Of a stretch of 64,000 nucleotides of DNA, positions 50,160 through 59,652 are shown piece by piece. Below the pieces are notes generated by a model. The model was not told the origin of the DNA. It ran no database searches and was given only the letters and a program-made list of their open reading frames with translations. The stretch's first letter is position 1. The number at the start of each line of letters is the position of its first letter. The stretch lies in contig NZ_JBEQCT010000003.1 of the NCBI RefSeq assembly GCF_046054155.1, positions 186,001-250,000 of the forward strand, written 5' to 3'. A program made the translations under genes and the position numbers. The stretch comes from Celerinatantimonas yamalensis. GTDB lineage: Bacteria; Pseudomonadota; Gammaproteobacteria; Enterobacterales; Celerinatantimonadaceae.

Positions 50160-50549
50160 ATGCCTCAATTATTAAAAATTGATCATGTTCATATTTATGC
50201 TCCAAATCGCTTGGTCGCGGAGCAGTGGTACAAAAAAGTATTGGGTTTTAAACGTGTTAAGACACTCGAGTGTTGGTTCGATGTCGGCGGCCCATTAACC
50301 ATTGAAAATGGGGGTGTTCACATCGCGTTATTTGAGTCGAATGAATTGACAAGTACAACGGTTGCTTTTGCAGTAGATGCTTCAAACTACATAGATTGGA
50401 AGGCACATTTGAGCACCTTTGGTGTTATCTTTAGCGAGAGCGATCATGAGCTGTCGTGGTCAATCTACTTTCGAGATCCATATGGTAATCCTTTTGAGAT
50501 CACCAGTTATGATTATGAACTCATTAAGCAATCTCAACCTCTGGCATAA
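50160..50549 (+). CDS. VOC-family (glyoxalase-like) protein
   Basis: This 129-residue protein has the single-domain VOC pattern: KIDHVHIYAPNRLVAEQWYK and the C-terminal YFRDPYGNPFEITSYDYE. Metal-ligand positions (His in IDHVHI, Glu in FEITS) are present. AAGGGAG precedes the ATG by about 10 bases. The substrate is unknown; it stands alone. Confidence 0.85.
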   Translation: MPQLLKIDHVHIYAPNRLVAEQWYKKVLGFKRVKTLECWFDVGGPLTIENGGVHIALFESNELTSTTVAFAVDASNYIDWKAHLSTFGVIFSESDHELSWSIYFRDPYGNPFEITSYDYELIKQSQPLA

Positions 50550-51005
50550 CGGAGTGTGAGGCTGCTTTAAAGTATTTCATTTCACATTTGTTTCTAGCAA
50601 GGCGTGAACGGGCTCGATGCGAATAAGAAGAGATGATGGACAATGAGATAGGTTATGCAATTGTTGGATTGCTTGCGTTCTCGGCTATGTTACTTGGAAA
50701 ATAAAGTGGAACTGCTAAGCGGTGAAACCTGAGCGAGTTGATGACAAGCGTGCGTAAGCTAAATCGTTCCTATTTGTTGTTATCAGCCGCACAGAACCTT
50801 AACGCTGAAAATAAAATCGAAAAGCGCCCATTGCCAGCTTTATTTCTTCGTCTAATTAACATGGTGGGTATGGTTGTTATAACAGCTTAAGATGTCTTCG
50901 GCTAAGCTATACAAATAGCTTTGATACGACGATTTTGGGCAACAGGACAGCCCAAAGTGCACGGTTCACAATGTAGTTCATTGGGTCACTCTAAAGGAGA
51001 AAGAT
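50550..51005. other. Gap with a tiny hydrophobic frame
   Basis: A 23-codon frame (50633-50704, MMDNEIGYAIVGLLAFSAML, then LGK) could encode a one-helix membrane peptide but has no good ribosome site. Nothing else was recognised. Confidence 0.25.
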
Positions 51006-51725
51006 ATGGCGACCATTGACAAAAGTAGTTCAATTATTCTGGGTGTTTGTTTGATTATTGGACTGTCATCCCTTGGCTATCTGCTTGGCAATGCAGCGCT
51101 TAAGTATAAGGCATTTGAGCGTACAGTGACGGTAAAAGGGCTTTCTGAACGCGAGTTCAAGGCAGATATCGTGATCTGGCCGATTCAATTCAGTGTTGCT
51201 AGTAATGATCTGACCCAAATGTATCAATCCATGGATCGTAGTACTCAGAAAATTAAGTCGTTTCTTGAACATGCGGGAATTGGGGCTGATGAAATATCGT
51301 ACTCATCACCTGCTATTACGGATAAATCAGCACAACAATATGGCAATCAAGCCAAACCTGAATTTCGCTATACCGCTTCGCAAACTGTCACCGTGTATTC
51401 TAAAAAAATTCAAGTCGTACGCAATGCGATGGGAAACCTGTCCGAGCTAGGAAAACAAGGGATTGTTTTTACGGGCAACAATTATCAATCACAAACGGAC
51501 TATATTTTTACTCGTCTTAATGAGGTCAAACCTGGAATGATTGAGGAGGCAACTCGGCAAGCTCGCGAAGTTGCTGAAAAGTTTGCATCTGATTCAAAGA
51601 GCTTATTAGGAAAGATAAAAACAGCGTCGCAAGGACAATTTAGTATCCGAGAAAGGGATAAAAACCATCCATATATCAAGAAAGTGAGAGTGGTTTCAAC
51701 GGTGACTTATTATCTTTCAGACTAA
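51006..51725 (+). CDS. SIMPL (DUF541) domain protein
   Basis: This 239-residue protein has an N-terminal membrane anchor or signal (IILGVCLIIGLSSLGYLLGN) and the SIMPL pattern (RTVTVKGLSEREFKADIVIW; MIEEATRQAREVAEKFASDS; PYIKKVRVVSTVTYYL). SIMPL proteins are periplasmic or membrane-linked and tied to oxidative or envelope stress in some bacteria. AAAGGAGAAAG precedes the ATG. Confidence 0.88.
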   Translation: MATIDKSSSIILGVCLIIGLSSLGYLLGNAALKYKAFERTVTVKGLSEREFKADIVIWPIQFSVASNDLTQMYQSMDRSTQKIKSFLEHAGIGADEISYSSPAITDKSAQQYGNQAKPEFRYTASQTVTVYSKKIQVVRNAMGNLSELGKQGIVFTGNNYQSQTDYIFTRLNEVKPGMIEEATRQAREVAEKFASDSKSLLGKIKTASQGQFSIRERDKNHPYIKKVRVVSTVTYYLSD

Positions 51726-52284
51726 TAAGAGATTCCACAAAAGCCCCGACAAGAGGCTTGAACAAGGGTGTGTTGACGTGCGCCTTAGCTGAATGGTAAT
51801 GGATAGACCAAAATATTGGTTGCCATGGAACATTGTGGAGAGTGACTCTTCTTTTGTGCTGGGCGTAATGTCTAACGGTGATCCTGATATATTTGTGGGT
51901 GTGGCCCTGCTTTATTTGAACAACCTGCCTGTGAAGTACAGCTATTGGGGGTTCGTGAGAAATCAAATACGTTGCGAACGCTAAAACTTTGTATGTTTGA
52001 ATTAGGGTATGTGATTGTTGCAACTGGGTCAAAGTTTAAGGATTTGTGAGTTTCCCGAAATAAGCTGGGTAAGGGATAGCGCGTTGCAGGTTCAATATAT
52101 ACACTCAAGCAATCCTGTGCAGGGGCAGGGGTATCCCATCATGTATATCGTGATGCTAAATCCAAGTTTATAGTGTATGTTTTTCAACAGGAATAACGCA
52201 TGTAAGCAGCCATATTATTGTCTGTTGCTGCTCAAATTGCTTACTGCTTTGGATGCGATAGCAGTAAGCCTATCGAGGTAATAT
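51726..52284. other. Gap before the VIT-type transporter
   Basis: A 63-codon plus-strand frame (51793-51984) and overlapping minus-strand frames occupy this region, but none shows a family motif or ribosome site. Regarded as non-coding. Confidence 0.4.
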
Positions 52285-52974
52285 ATGTCTCACCATGAGA
52301 TACATCGATCACATCGCGTAGGTTGGCTGCGTGCCGCTGTTTTAGGCGCAAATGATGGGATTGTGTCTACAGCCAGTCTTATTATCGGGGTTGCGGCTGC
52401 AAGTACCACATCGGCGAACATTTTTCTTGCTGGCAGTGCGGGGTTGGTCGCTGGGGCAATGTCTATGGCAGCGGGTGAGTATGTATCTGTCAGTTCTCAG
52501 TCTGATACAGAGAATGCGGATATTGCGCTTGAAAAAATATCGTTAGAAAACGACATAGAATTTGAAAAAGATGAGCTCGCCAAAATATATCAAGATAGGG
52601 GGCTGGATCCTAGTTTAGCCTTGCAAGTTGCTGAGCAACTTATGGCTCATGACGCGTTAGGGGCGCATGCTCGCGATGAAATCGGTATATCAGAGAGTGG
52701 TAATGCACGGCCAGTTCAAGCGGCTTTTTCTTCAAGCGTTACATTTACAATCGGTGCTGCACTTCCTTTAATCGTGGCATGGCTGACACCATATAATTAT
52801 TTAATGCCAGCAGTCGCTATTTCGTCGCTACTATTTTTGGCGTTACTAGGAGGGGTTGCTGCACATGCTGGTGGCGCATCAAGAATGATAGGTGCGCTGA
52901 GAGTGACGTTTTGGGGAGCGCTGGCTATGGGGTTAACTGCCGTTGTTGGGCATCTATTTGGGGTCGCCGCATGA
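52285..52974 (+). CDS. VIT1/CCC1-family Fe2+/Mn2+ transporter
   Basis: This 229-residue membrane protein has the VIT hallmark motifs: LGANDGIVSTASLIIGVAAA in TM1 and GAMSMAAGEYVSVSSQSDTE in TM2. A cytosolic metal-binding helix pair (LENDIEFEKDELAKIYQDRG) follows, then three more helices. In plants and yeast these proteins move Fe or Mn into vacuoles; bacterial members are thought to export the metal. It lies near a CDF exporter, giving a local metal-handling theme. Confidence 0.9.
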   Translation: MSHHEIHRSHRVGWLRAAVLGANDGIVSTASLIIGVAAASTTSANIFLAGSAGLVAGAMSMAAGEYVSVSSQSDTENADIALEKISLENDIEFEKDELAKIYQDRGLDPSLALQVAEQLMAHDALGAHARDEIGISESGNARPVQAAFSSSVTFTIGAALPLIVAWLTPYNYLMPAVAISSLLFLALLGGVAAHAGGASRMIGALRVTFWGALAMGLTAVVGHLFGVAA

Positions 52975-53376
52975 TGCTATCCTTGTTCATCATGTAAAAG
53001 TATTAATTTACTAACAAACTAAAATCAGTCGATATACAAAGACTTTTGGCTGATTTGCAAGGTTGATGACCTTTTTAAGTACGCTGTATCAGGCTTTTAC
53101 TTTTCACTCTTTTGGATATCTGTTACGGCGTATAAGCGTTATTTTGTTAATTCTTTTGTATCACGAAAAGTTGTTCCCTCGCTGGGCTATTTAAAAGTCC
53201 AAATGTGGCAAAGTCAATTCCACTGATTTGTGAGGTATTCATGGACTTTGGTAACCTAACTATACTTGTTGTGAAAACAACTGTATTAATGCGCGGCTTT
53301 GACCCAGCAGGGCGAAATTGTCCATTTTCGTCGACGCGGCGGTGCACAATCAAAATTTTATCAAAAGGCGCAGGTT
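52975..53376. other. Spacer with inverted repeat after VIT gene
   Basis: AAATCAG ... CTGATTT (about 53023-53058) is a 7-bp inverted repeat with a long loop, a weak terminator candidate. No gene is recognised. Confidence 0.35.
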
Positions 53377-53664
53377 ATGAATGATAAAGAACTATACCAG
53401 CAGAAGAAGCTGGCTCTGTTGAATCAGTGGCAGGCAGAGGTGGATAAACTCAAAGCGCAAGCTTCAAGGAAGAGTGCCGATACCCAACTGGAAATGAATA
53501 AGCAAATCAAAATGATGGAAAGTGAGATCGAAGTCGGCAAGGCGAAGCTATCGCAGCTTGCTGAGGCGGGTGAAGATACTTGGGCATTGAGTCAGGACCA
53601 CATTGAGTCTACTTGGAATTCTTTAAAATCGCAGGTTAGCGATGCGGTCGCAAAATACAAATAA
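53377..53664 (+). CDS. Small coiled-coil protein
   Basis: The 95 residues from ATG 53377 are almost entirely helical heptads (LYQQKKLALLNQWQAEVDKL, LEMNKQIKMMESEIEVGKAK) with a C-terminal TWNSLKSQVSDAVAKYK. The frame from 53299 upstream is not protein-like. Similar small coiled-coil proteins are annotated as stress-related, but no function is established. It is 98 bp before the CDF gene and may share its transcript. Confidence 0.7.
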   Translation: MNDKELYQQKKLALLNQWQAEVDKLKAQASRKSADTQLEMNKQIKMMESEIEVGKAKLSQLAEAGEDTWALSQDHIESTWNSLKSQVSDAVAKYK

Positions 53665-53762
53665 TGGCGAAGCCTTAGTAATCGATAAACTGGGTGGATC
53701 ACCGCGGATGAGAATGCGTGAGTCTATGCATGCAATGGCCTGCGACACTATAAGGAAAAGAG

Positions 53763-54665
53763 ATGAGTCACAACCACAGCCATGAGATAACAAGTCATAA
53801 TCGTTCTTTTGCTATTGGTATTGCACTCAATGTTATTTTCGTTGTTATTGAATTTGGCTATGGGATATTGGCTGACTCACTCGCGCTCATGGCCGATGCT
53901 GGGCATAATTTAAGTGATGTGGTCGGTTTATTGCTGGCTTGGGGGGCTGCGGTGCTTGCCACAAAAGCGGCGACAGAAAAACGAACCTATGGTTTTCGAA
54001 AAGCGACTATCATCGCTTCTTTAGCAAGTGCAATACTGTTATTTGTTGCACTTGGCGGCATTGCATGGGAAGCCATCGGGCGTTTTGCTCATCCCAAACC
54101 TGTTGAAGGAATGACGGTTATTGTCGTTGCGGCTATTGGCGTTGTGATTAATACCCTGACGGCATTGCTATTTGCTAAAGGACAAAAAGATGATTTAAAT
54201 ATTCGAGGGGCTTTCTTGCATATGAGCGCTGATGCAGGCATCTCTTTAGGTGTGGTTGTCGCTGGTATATTGATGATGGTTAATGGTTGGTTATGGATTG
54301 ATCCGATTGTCAGTCTGGCTATTGTTGCTATTATTTTTATTGGGACATGGGGGTTACTCCAGGATTCCTTTAATTATGCCATTGATGCTGTCCCTAAGCG
54401 CATCGATATTGGTGAAATCAGCCAATACATGCTGAGCTTTGATTGTGTGGATCACATTCATGATTTGCATGTATGGCCGTTGAGCACAACCGAAGTCGCA
54501 CTGACGGTTCATTTAGTCGTGAATAGCCATTCGTTAGACAACCGTTTTCTTTGGACACTTCAACACCATTTACACGATCAGTTTGGGATAGAACATGCGA
54601 CCATTCAGGTAGAAAATTCAATGGGTGAGAACAACTGTATGCTCGACCAATATAAATGCAGTTAA
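53763..54665 (+). CDS. Cation diffusion facilitator (CzcD/ZitB-like)
   Basis: This 300-residue protein has a His-rich N-terminus (SHNHSHEITSHNRS), six membrane helices and the two metal-site motifs of CDF exporters: MADAGHNLSDVVGLLL (HxxxD, TM2) and AFLHMSADAGISLGVV (HxxxD, TM5). A C-terminal cytosolic domain (DCVDHIHDLHVWPLSTTEVA) follows. It probably exports Zn2+ or Co2+ against protons. No metalloregulator gene is adjacent. Confidence 0.92.
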   Translation: MSHNHSHEITSHNRSFAIGIALNVIFVVIEFGYGILADSLALMADAGHNLSDVVGLLLAWGAAVLATKAATEKRTYGFRKATIIASLASAILLFVALGGIAWEAIGRFAHPKPVEGMTVIVVAAIGVVINTLTALLFAKGQKDDLNIRGAFLHMSADAGISLGVVVAGILMMVNGWLWIDPIVSLAIVAIIFIGTWGLLQDSFNYAIDAVPKRIDIGEISQYMLSFDCVDHIHDLHVWPLSTTEVALTVHLVVNSHSLDNRFLWTLQHHLHDQFGIEHATIQVENSMGENNCMLDQYKCS

Positions 54666-55059
54666 AATAGGTTTCTCCGATTAGGTATTGAATCATGGCG
54701 ATTCGGTTATCAAAAGTTATTAAATAGGGAATAATTAGAGACACCTACCTAGTTAATCGCTACAGAAGACTTGTTTGACATTCCGTCTGTTTATTATTGA
54801 TATGAGTATCTTATTTGTTTTTGCTGGCGGTTATTTGCTCTGTAACGGGGGATCGTTTTAAAATTGGTAGCGAGACGTCGTGGCCTTGTTATGTCCTTAG
54901 TGCTGGGATATTGGATGGGAACAGAAGAACTATTTAATGCGCATGATTAAAAAGGATCCGCATCGTATGACAATTTTTCCACTCGCGCTGCGCTTTAATC
55001 AATGCATCATCCCTGACTCGATTAGGGTTCATTTACTGCTGTATTGAGAATTCATTGTC
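54666..55059. other. Spacer between CDF and DedA genes
   Basis: A short frame near 54860-54950 (MSLVLGYWMGTEELFNAHD) is too short to assign. No other feature was recognised. Confidence 0.35.
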
Positions 55060-55689
55060 ATGCATTTCGCTGAGCTAATTCATTGGTTAACCCATCCTGA
55101 TGGTTTATATACGCTTCTTGAACAAAACTGGTTGTTAGGATTGGCAATTGTCGCTGTTATTTTGTTTTTTGAAACAGGTGTTGTCATTTTTCCATTTCTA
55201 CCGGGTGATTCACTACTATTTGCTACGGGGGCTTTTTTTGGCGCGTCAGGGCATAGTATTGTTCTGGCTATTAGCTTTGCCACTGCCGGGGCATTTTTGG
55301 GCGATATGGCGAATTATTCGATTGGCCGCTCACGCATAGGTCAAAGCTTGTTGCATTCGCGATGGGTGAAGCCACACCATATTCAGCTTACGCATGAGTG
55401 GTTTGCTAGATATGGCGGAATGACTATTGTGATTGGGCGGTTTATCCCGATTGTTCGTACCTTTGCACCTTTTGTTGCGGGGATGTCCGAGATGAATAAA
55501 CGTCGATTTGTGGCATTTAATCTGCTAGGGGCCGTGCTATGGAGCAGCCTGATATTGATGGTTGGATATTTATTGGGAGCGAACACCTGGGTGAAAGGGC
55601 ATTTTGAGTGGGTTTCGCTGATTATTATTGTGATCTCTTTAATTCCAGTGATAGCGAATCTACCCAAGTTATGGTGTAAGCGTCCTTAA
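55060..55689 (+). CDS. DedA-family membrane protein
   Basis: This 209-residue protein has the DedA/VTT pattern: FLPGDSLLFATGAFFGASGH after the first helices, then the conserved GRFIPIVRTFAPFVAGMSEM region with the functional Arg, and FNLLGAVLWSSLILMVGYLL. DedA proteins are lipid scramblase-like, and several recycle undecaprenyl phosphate or support envelope integrity. Standalone gene. Confidence 0.9.
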   Translation: MHFAELIHWLTHPDGLYTLLEQNWLLGLAIVAVILFFETGVVIFPFLPGDSLLFATGAFFGASGHSIVLAISFATAGAFLGDMANYSIGRSRIGQSLLHSRWVKPHHIQLTHEWFARYGGMTIVIGRFIPIVRTFAPFVAGMSEMNKRRFVAFNLLGAVLWSSLILMVGYLLGANTWVKGHFEWVSLIIIVISLIPVIANLPKLWCKRP

Positions 55690-56943
55690 GTCGACTTATC
55701 TGCATCATATAACTATAGGGTTATATAACATCGAACATGTTTGGTTTTTTTGATCAATCAATCAGGGCTTTGTTCTGTCGCCGTGTTTCCCTTGATATGG
55801 GAAATGCGAACAGAATCATCAAGGCATTTCTTATCATTAAATAACTGATGGTAATCCGCGATGTATTTATTGGTGCATACATGCTAGAAAGTCAATTTGG
55901 TAAACAATGGTTAGTTGAATGCCACTTATTATGCAATGGTAGCTCCTAATTTTGGAAAATTTGTGCGTGTGATGCTATTCATGCTCAGTTGGTCTTCATC
56001 GGTTGATCATTCAATTATTATTTATAGATGCATCCAAAGTAGGGTAATTACACGCATGTTCATTTTTTGAGCGTAATCTTTGGTTTACTAGGAGCAACAA
56101 TTCAGATCGCCTAGAGATGATTGCTTTTACGTCAACCGATATTTGCCTAATGCGCATAAATTGATTGAAAAATGTTCATATATTTTTTGGCGTCCAAAGG
56201 CTTTATCCGTTCAAATGCTCTAAGGTTTCTTGCTCAATGTTGTGCTCTAGGTCGTTTTAAAGCGATCCCCCTTATTATTACACGTTATTAGTCAGGTAAG
56301 ATTTCATCTTTATTAGTGAACAATGGGGCCCTTTAATAAGCAAGGTGGCTTGTTTACTGCTGACGGTCTAATTGGGCACGTAAGCATAATAGGTACGTGT
56401 TTATTCGTACAAAAGTTAATCACTCTCGGGCTCATATATTCTATTTAGCACCATTCTAAAATTACTTCGAATGATATAAATGTATAGATTACAATTAACA
56501 ATGATTGCTGTCAGATGGGTAGATTTACGGCAGATTTATAAATAGAGAGTCAATTGACTGGCTGGTGAATCATTGCCGACAAAAATATTAACTGTCAATT
56601 GCGGCTTGATTTATCAATCTAATATGGATGCTGTATTCGTTTTGGTTTGAAAATTTGCGCTTTACCCGGCTAGCTATTGAACAGTCGTATTGACTGGCTA
56701 ATGACGCTAGCTGGTTTTTGTACTTAACATGAATATGATGGCTATATAAATTAATTTTATTATTATTTTCAATGAGTTATATAATTTTTATGAATACTGT
56801 GAATGAACGTATATCTTTTTCGCAATTTACCGAATAGTCTTTTTTAATTGACTCAATATACGATTACTGTTTTATTGTCTGCCTTTCTTCATGCTGCGCG
56901 GACTTGCAGCAATGAAGTATAAGTAACCTAATAAGTAGCTCTG
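55690..56943. other. Long gene-free stretch, 1.25 kb
   Basis: This is the longest gap in the window. No frame of convincing size or family, and no attC, IS ends or tRNA were seen. AGTCAATTGACT near 56550 is a perfect 12-bp palindrome about 390 bp before the sugar porter and may be an operator. A degraded gene or an untranslated RNA cannot be excluded. Confidence 0.45.
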
Positions 56944-58302
56944 ATGAATAATAATCAATTTTCACAACAAAAATATCTCTGGTGGATCACATTTGTCGCA
57001 ATTAATGGTGGTTTACTTTTTGGGCTGAATATGGCGGGAATCTCTGGTGCTGTTGAGATGCTTAAAAGTGAATTTTCACTGACAGATAGTGGATTGGGCA
57101 CCGTTGCTGCATTATTGACTTTTGGCTGCTTACTGGGTGCTTGGTTTACGGGCGGTTTGACTGAAAAATATGGCCGTAAAAAAGTCATGTTAATGACAGC
57201 ATTATTGTATGTCGTCTCGTCATTAGGGTGTGCTTTTTCTCATAATGAAGACGTTTTGATCCTTTTTCGCGTGATGTCTGGTCTTGCCGTGGGAACCACT
57301 TCGGTGATAGGCCCCATGTATGTCTCTGAAATTTCTCCTGCACACAACCGTGGCCGTTTGGTCTCTATGAATCAATTTGCGATCACTATTGGCATTGTTT
57401 TGGCTTATATCTTCGATTATTTTCTGATCGACTTGGGGAGTGACAGTTGGCGGTATATGTTGGCTGTGCCAGCTATATTTGGCGCTTTGTATTTTCTATT
57501 TTTAATGAGTGGCTTCCCAGAGAGCCCTCGCTGGTTATTGGCTAATGGGCGCCGTGAGGAGGCGATGGCTGTGATGTTGAAAATCGGTGGCCATCAATTA
57601 GTCGATAGTGAGTTACCACAAATGGAGAAATTAATCTCTGTTGAAGAAAATCGCGATAAAGTAGCATTTGCTGAATTATTTCAAGGCGTTAATAAAAAGA
57701 TTGTCATGATCGGTACGACGATTGCCATTTTGCAGCAAATTACGGGTATCAATGCAGTGATTATGTTTGCGCCTGATATATTTCAAGCAGCTGGGTCTGC
57801 GAAGAGCGATGCGATGCTACTGTCCATGATTGTCGGCTTGGTAAACTTTTTGATGACAATAGTTGCTTTATGGTTAGTTGACAAAAAAGGCCGTAAAACA
57901 TTATTGCTGTGGGGCTCGGTAGGGATGTCCATAGGGCTTGCTTATTTAACTTGGGCTTATGCACAACCGGTTCAAAATGGATTAGGGGTTCTGATTGCAC
58001 TGCTGGTGTATATTTCCTTTTTTGCAGCCTCTTTCGCGCCCGTCATGTGGGTGATTATCTCTGAAATATATCCTAACCATATCAAAGGTATGGCGATGTC
58101 ATTTTCTACCGCCGTGAGTTGGTTGTTTACTTTTATTACTATTTATTTCTCCCCTATCATCAAGGGTTCTCTAGGACTTAGCTATCTGTTCGCTATCTTT
58201 GGCTTCTTCTCTGTCGTAGCATTTGTATTTGTGAAGACATGTATTCCAGAAACCAAAGGCAAATCTCTGGAACAAATTGAACGAGAAATGGGACTGCGTT
58301 AA
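56944..58302 (+). CDS. MFS sugar porter
   Basis: This 452-residue transporter of 12 helices has the sugar-porter signatures GRKKVMLMTA (loop 2-3), MYVSEISPAHNRGRLVSMNQ, PESPRWLLANGR (loop 6-7), ITGINAVIMFAPDIF and PETKGKSLEQIE at the end. It is followed 14 bp later by a fructokinase, which points to fructose (or a fructose-containing sugar) as substrate, entering unphosphorylated by proton symport. Confidence 0.92.
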   Translation: MNNNQFSQQKYLWWITFVAINGGLLFGLNMAGISGAVEMLKSEFSLTDSGLGTVAALLTFGCLLGAWFTGGLTEKYGRKKVMLMTALLYVVSSLGCAFSHNEDVLILFRVMSGLAVGTTSVIGPMYVSEISPAHNRGRLVSMNQFAITIGIVLAYIFDYFLIDLGSDSWRYMLAVPAIFGALYFLFLMSGFPESPRWLLANGRREEAMAVMLKIGGHQLVDSELPQMEKLISVEENRDKVAFAELFQGVNKKIVMIGTTIAILQQITGINAVIMFAPDIFQAAGSAKSDAMLLSMIVGLVNFLMTIVALWLVDKKGRKTLLLWGSVGMSIGLAYLTWAYAQPVQNGLGVLIALLVYISFFAASFAPVMWVIISEIYPNHIKGMAMSFSTAVSWLFTFITIYFSPIIKGSLGLSYLFAIFGFFSVVAFVFVKTCIPETKGKSLEQIEREMGLR

Positions 58303-58316
58303 GGGGTATTGAGGTA

Positions 58317-59180
58317 ATGAAAACGAAAGCATTAGTGATTGGTATCGGTGAAGTGTTATGGGATGTCTTTGCTGACCATAAATCGATGGGTGGCGCGCCG
58401 GTCAATTTCGCCTATCATGTGGCTCGATTAGGTGTGGACAGCTTAGCTATTAGTGCTGTCGGTCATGATCCCTTAGGTGATGAGCTGTGTCAGATCCTCG
58501 AAGAACGAGGCCTTGATTTTGAACTGCAACGTGTTGATGAACCGACCGGTACAGTTGAAGTTAGTCTTAATGGCGAAGGGGTTCCTCAATATCTTTTCTC
58601 TCAGCCTGTCGCTTGGGATCGGTTAGTCATGAAAGACAGTTATCGTGATATAGCGCGGCATGCAAAGGCGGTAAGTTTTGGCTCGCTAGCACAACGTGAC
58701 CTGATTACGCACGATACTATTCATACCTTTTTGTCGTTAGTCCCCGATAGTGCTTATAAGCTATTTGATGTGAATCTTCGACAAGATTTCTATACGAAAA
58801 CTATTATTGAATCCTCGCTAGAGCGTTGTAATCTTCTCAAGATTAATGATGAAGAAATTGTGGTTGTGGCTGACATGTTTGGCCTTGATGGTTCTGATGT
58901 TGAGAACTGTCAGAGACTAATGGAGCGCTTTGATCTTAGCTTAGTGGCACTTACCTGTGGGACGGAGGGCAGTTATTTGATTACTGCCGATGATGTTAAC
59001 TTTATGGCTACCCCGAAGGTTGTTGTAGCCGATACAGTGGGTGCTGGTGATTCGTTTTCAGCGGCAATGCTGGTGGGGTTACTGGAAGGGAAAGCACTTC
59101 AAGAGATCCATCATGATGCGGTGACATTATCAGCCTTTGTTTGTACGCAACAAGGCGCTATGCCCGCTGCTCTGAACTAA
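58317..59180 (+). CDS. PfkB-family fructokinase
   Basis: This 287-residue ribokinase-family kinase has GEVLWDVF at the start, SMGGAPVNFAYHVARLG, FDVNLRQDFYTK, ALTCGTEGSYLIT and the ATP/anion-hole motif VADTVGAGDSFSAAMLVGLL with the catalytic Asp. The family match and the paired sugar porter suggest phosphorylation of fructose to fructose-6-phosphate. No PTS or LacI-type gene is adjacent. GAGGTA precedes the ATG. Confidence 0.9.
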   Translation: MKTKALVIGIGEVLWDVFADHKSMGGAPVNFAYHVARLGVDSLAISAVGHDPLGDELCQILEERGLDFELQRVDEPTGTVEVSLNGEGVPQYLFSQPVAWDRLVMKDSYRDIARHAKAVSFGSLAQRDLITHDTIHTFLSLVPDSAYKLFDVNLRQDFYTKTIIESSLERCNLLKINDEEIVVVADMFGLDGSDVENCQRLMERFDLSLVALTCGTEGSYLITADDVNFMATPKVVVADTVGAGDSFSAAMLVGLLEGKALQEIHHDAVTLSAFVCTQQGAMPAALN

Positions 59181-59652
59181 CGCACAGAACAGTGAGTCGC
59201 CATAGAATTTGATCATATAATCTGCTGTAAATCGATATGTAGCCAGAAGATTGACGACAATGACTCGTTTATTGATGGCTACATGGTTGCTCTAATTTAA
59301 GTTTTTTCTCTTTATTGCTATTGCTACTGCTACTGCCAGTATGATGGTGCCACTTTGGCAGATTCGTATTCCTTCATGTGTTTTCTAAGTTGCCTCTGAT
59401 ATAAGGTGACCCTCAATCAGATTGAGATGATAATGGCCTTCAAAAGCGTTTTTGTATGAATAGAAAGTCTTTTTCCTTTTGTTTAAAATAGTTTGAATCG
59501 ATGCGTTCTATGCTATGTTTTTGCTAGATGGTTTGCTTGCCAAATAGGGCAGTTATTAGTTGCTATGCCATGATGAAAGCCGCAAAATATCGCCCTTTCG
59601 CTGACAAAGTGTTTAGCGAATCATTTATATCAATATTGATTGAGAGTCCACT
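59181..59652. other. Spacer before the RNA helicase gene
   Basis: No gene is recognised. It presumably contains the helicase promoter, but no clear -35/-10 pair stands out. Confidence 0.4.

Noticed and set aside
51793..51984. 63-codon plus-strand frame upstream of the VIT-type gene
   Set aside because: No motif, no ribosome site, and it overlaps competing frames on the other strand.
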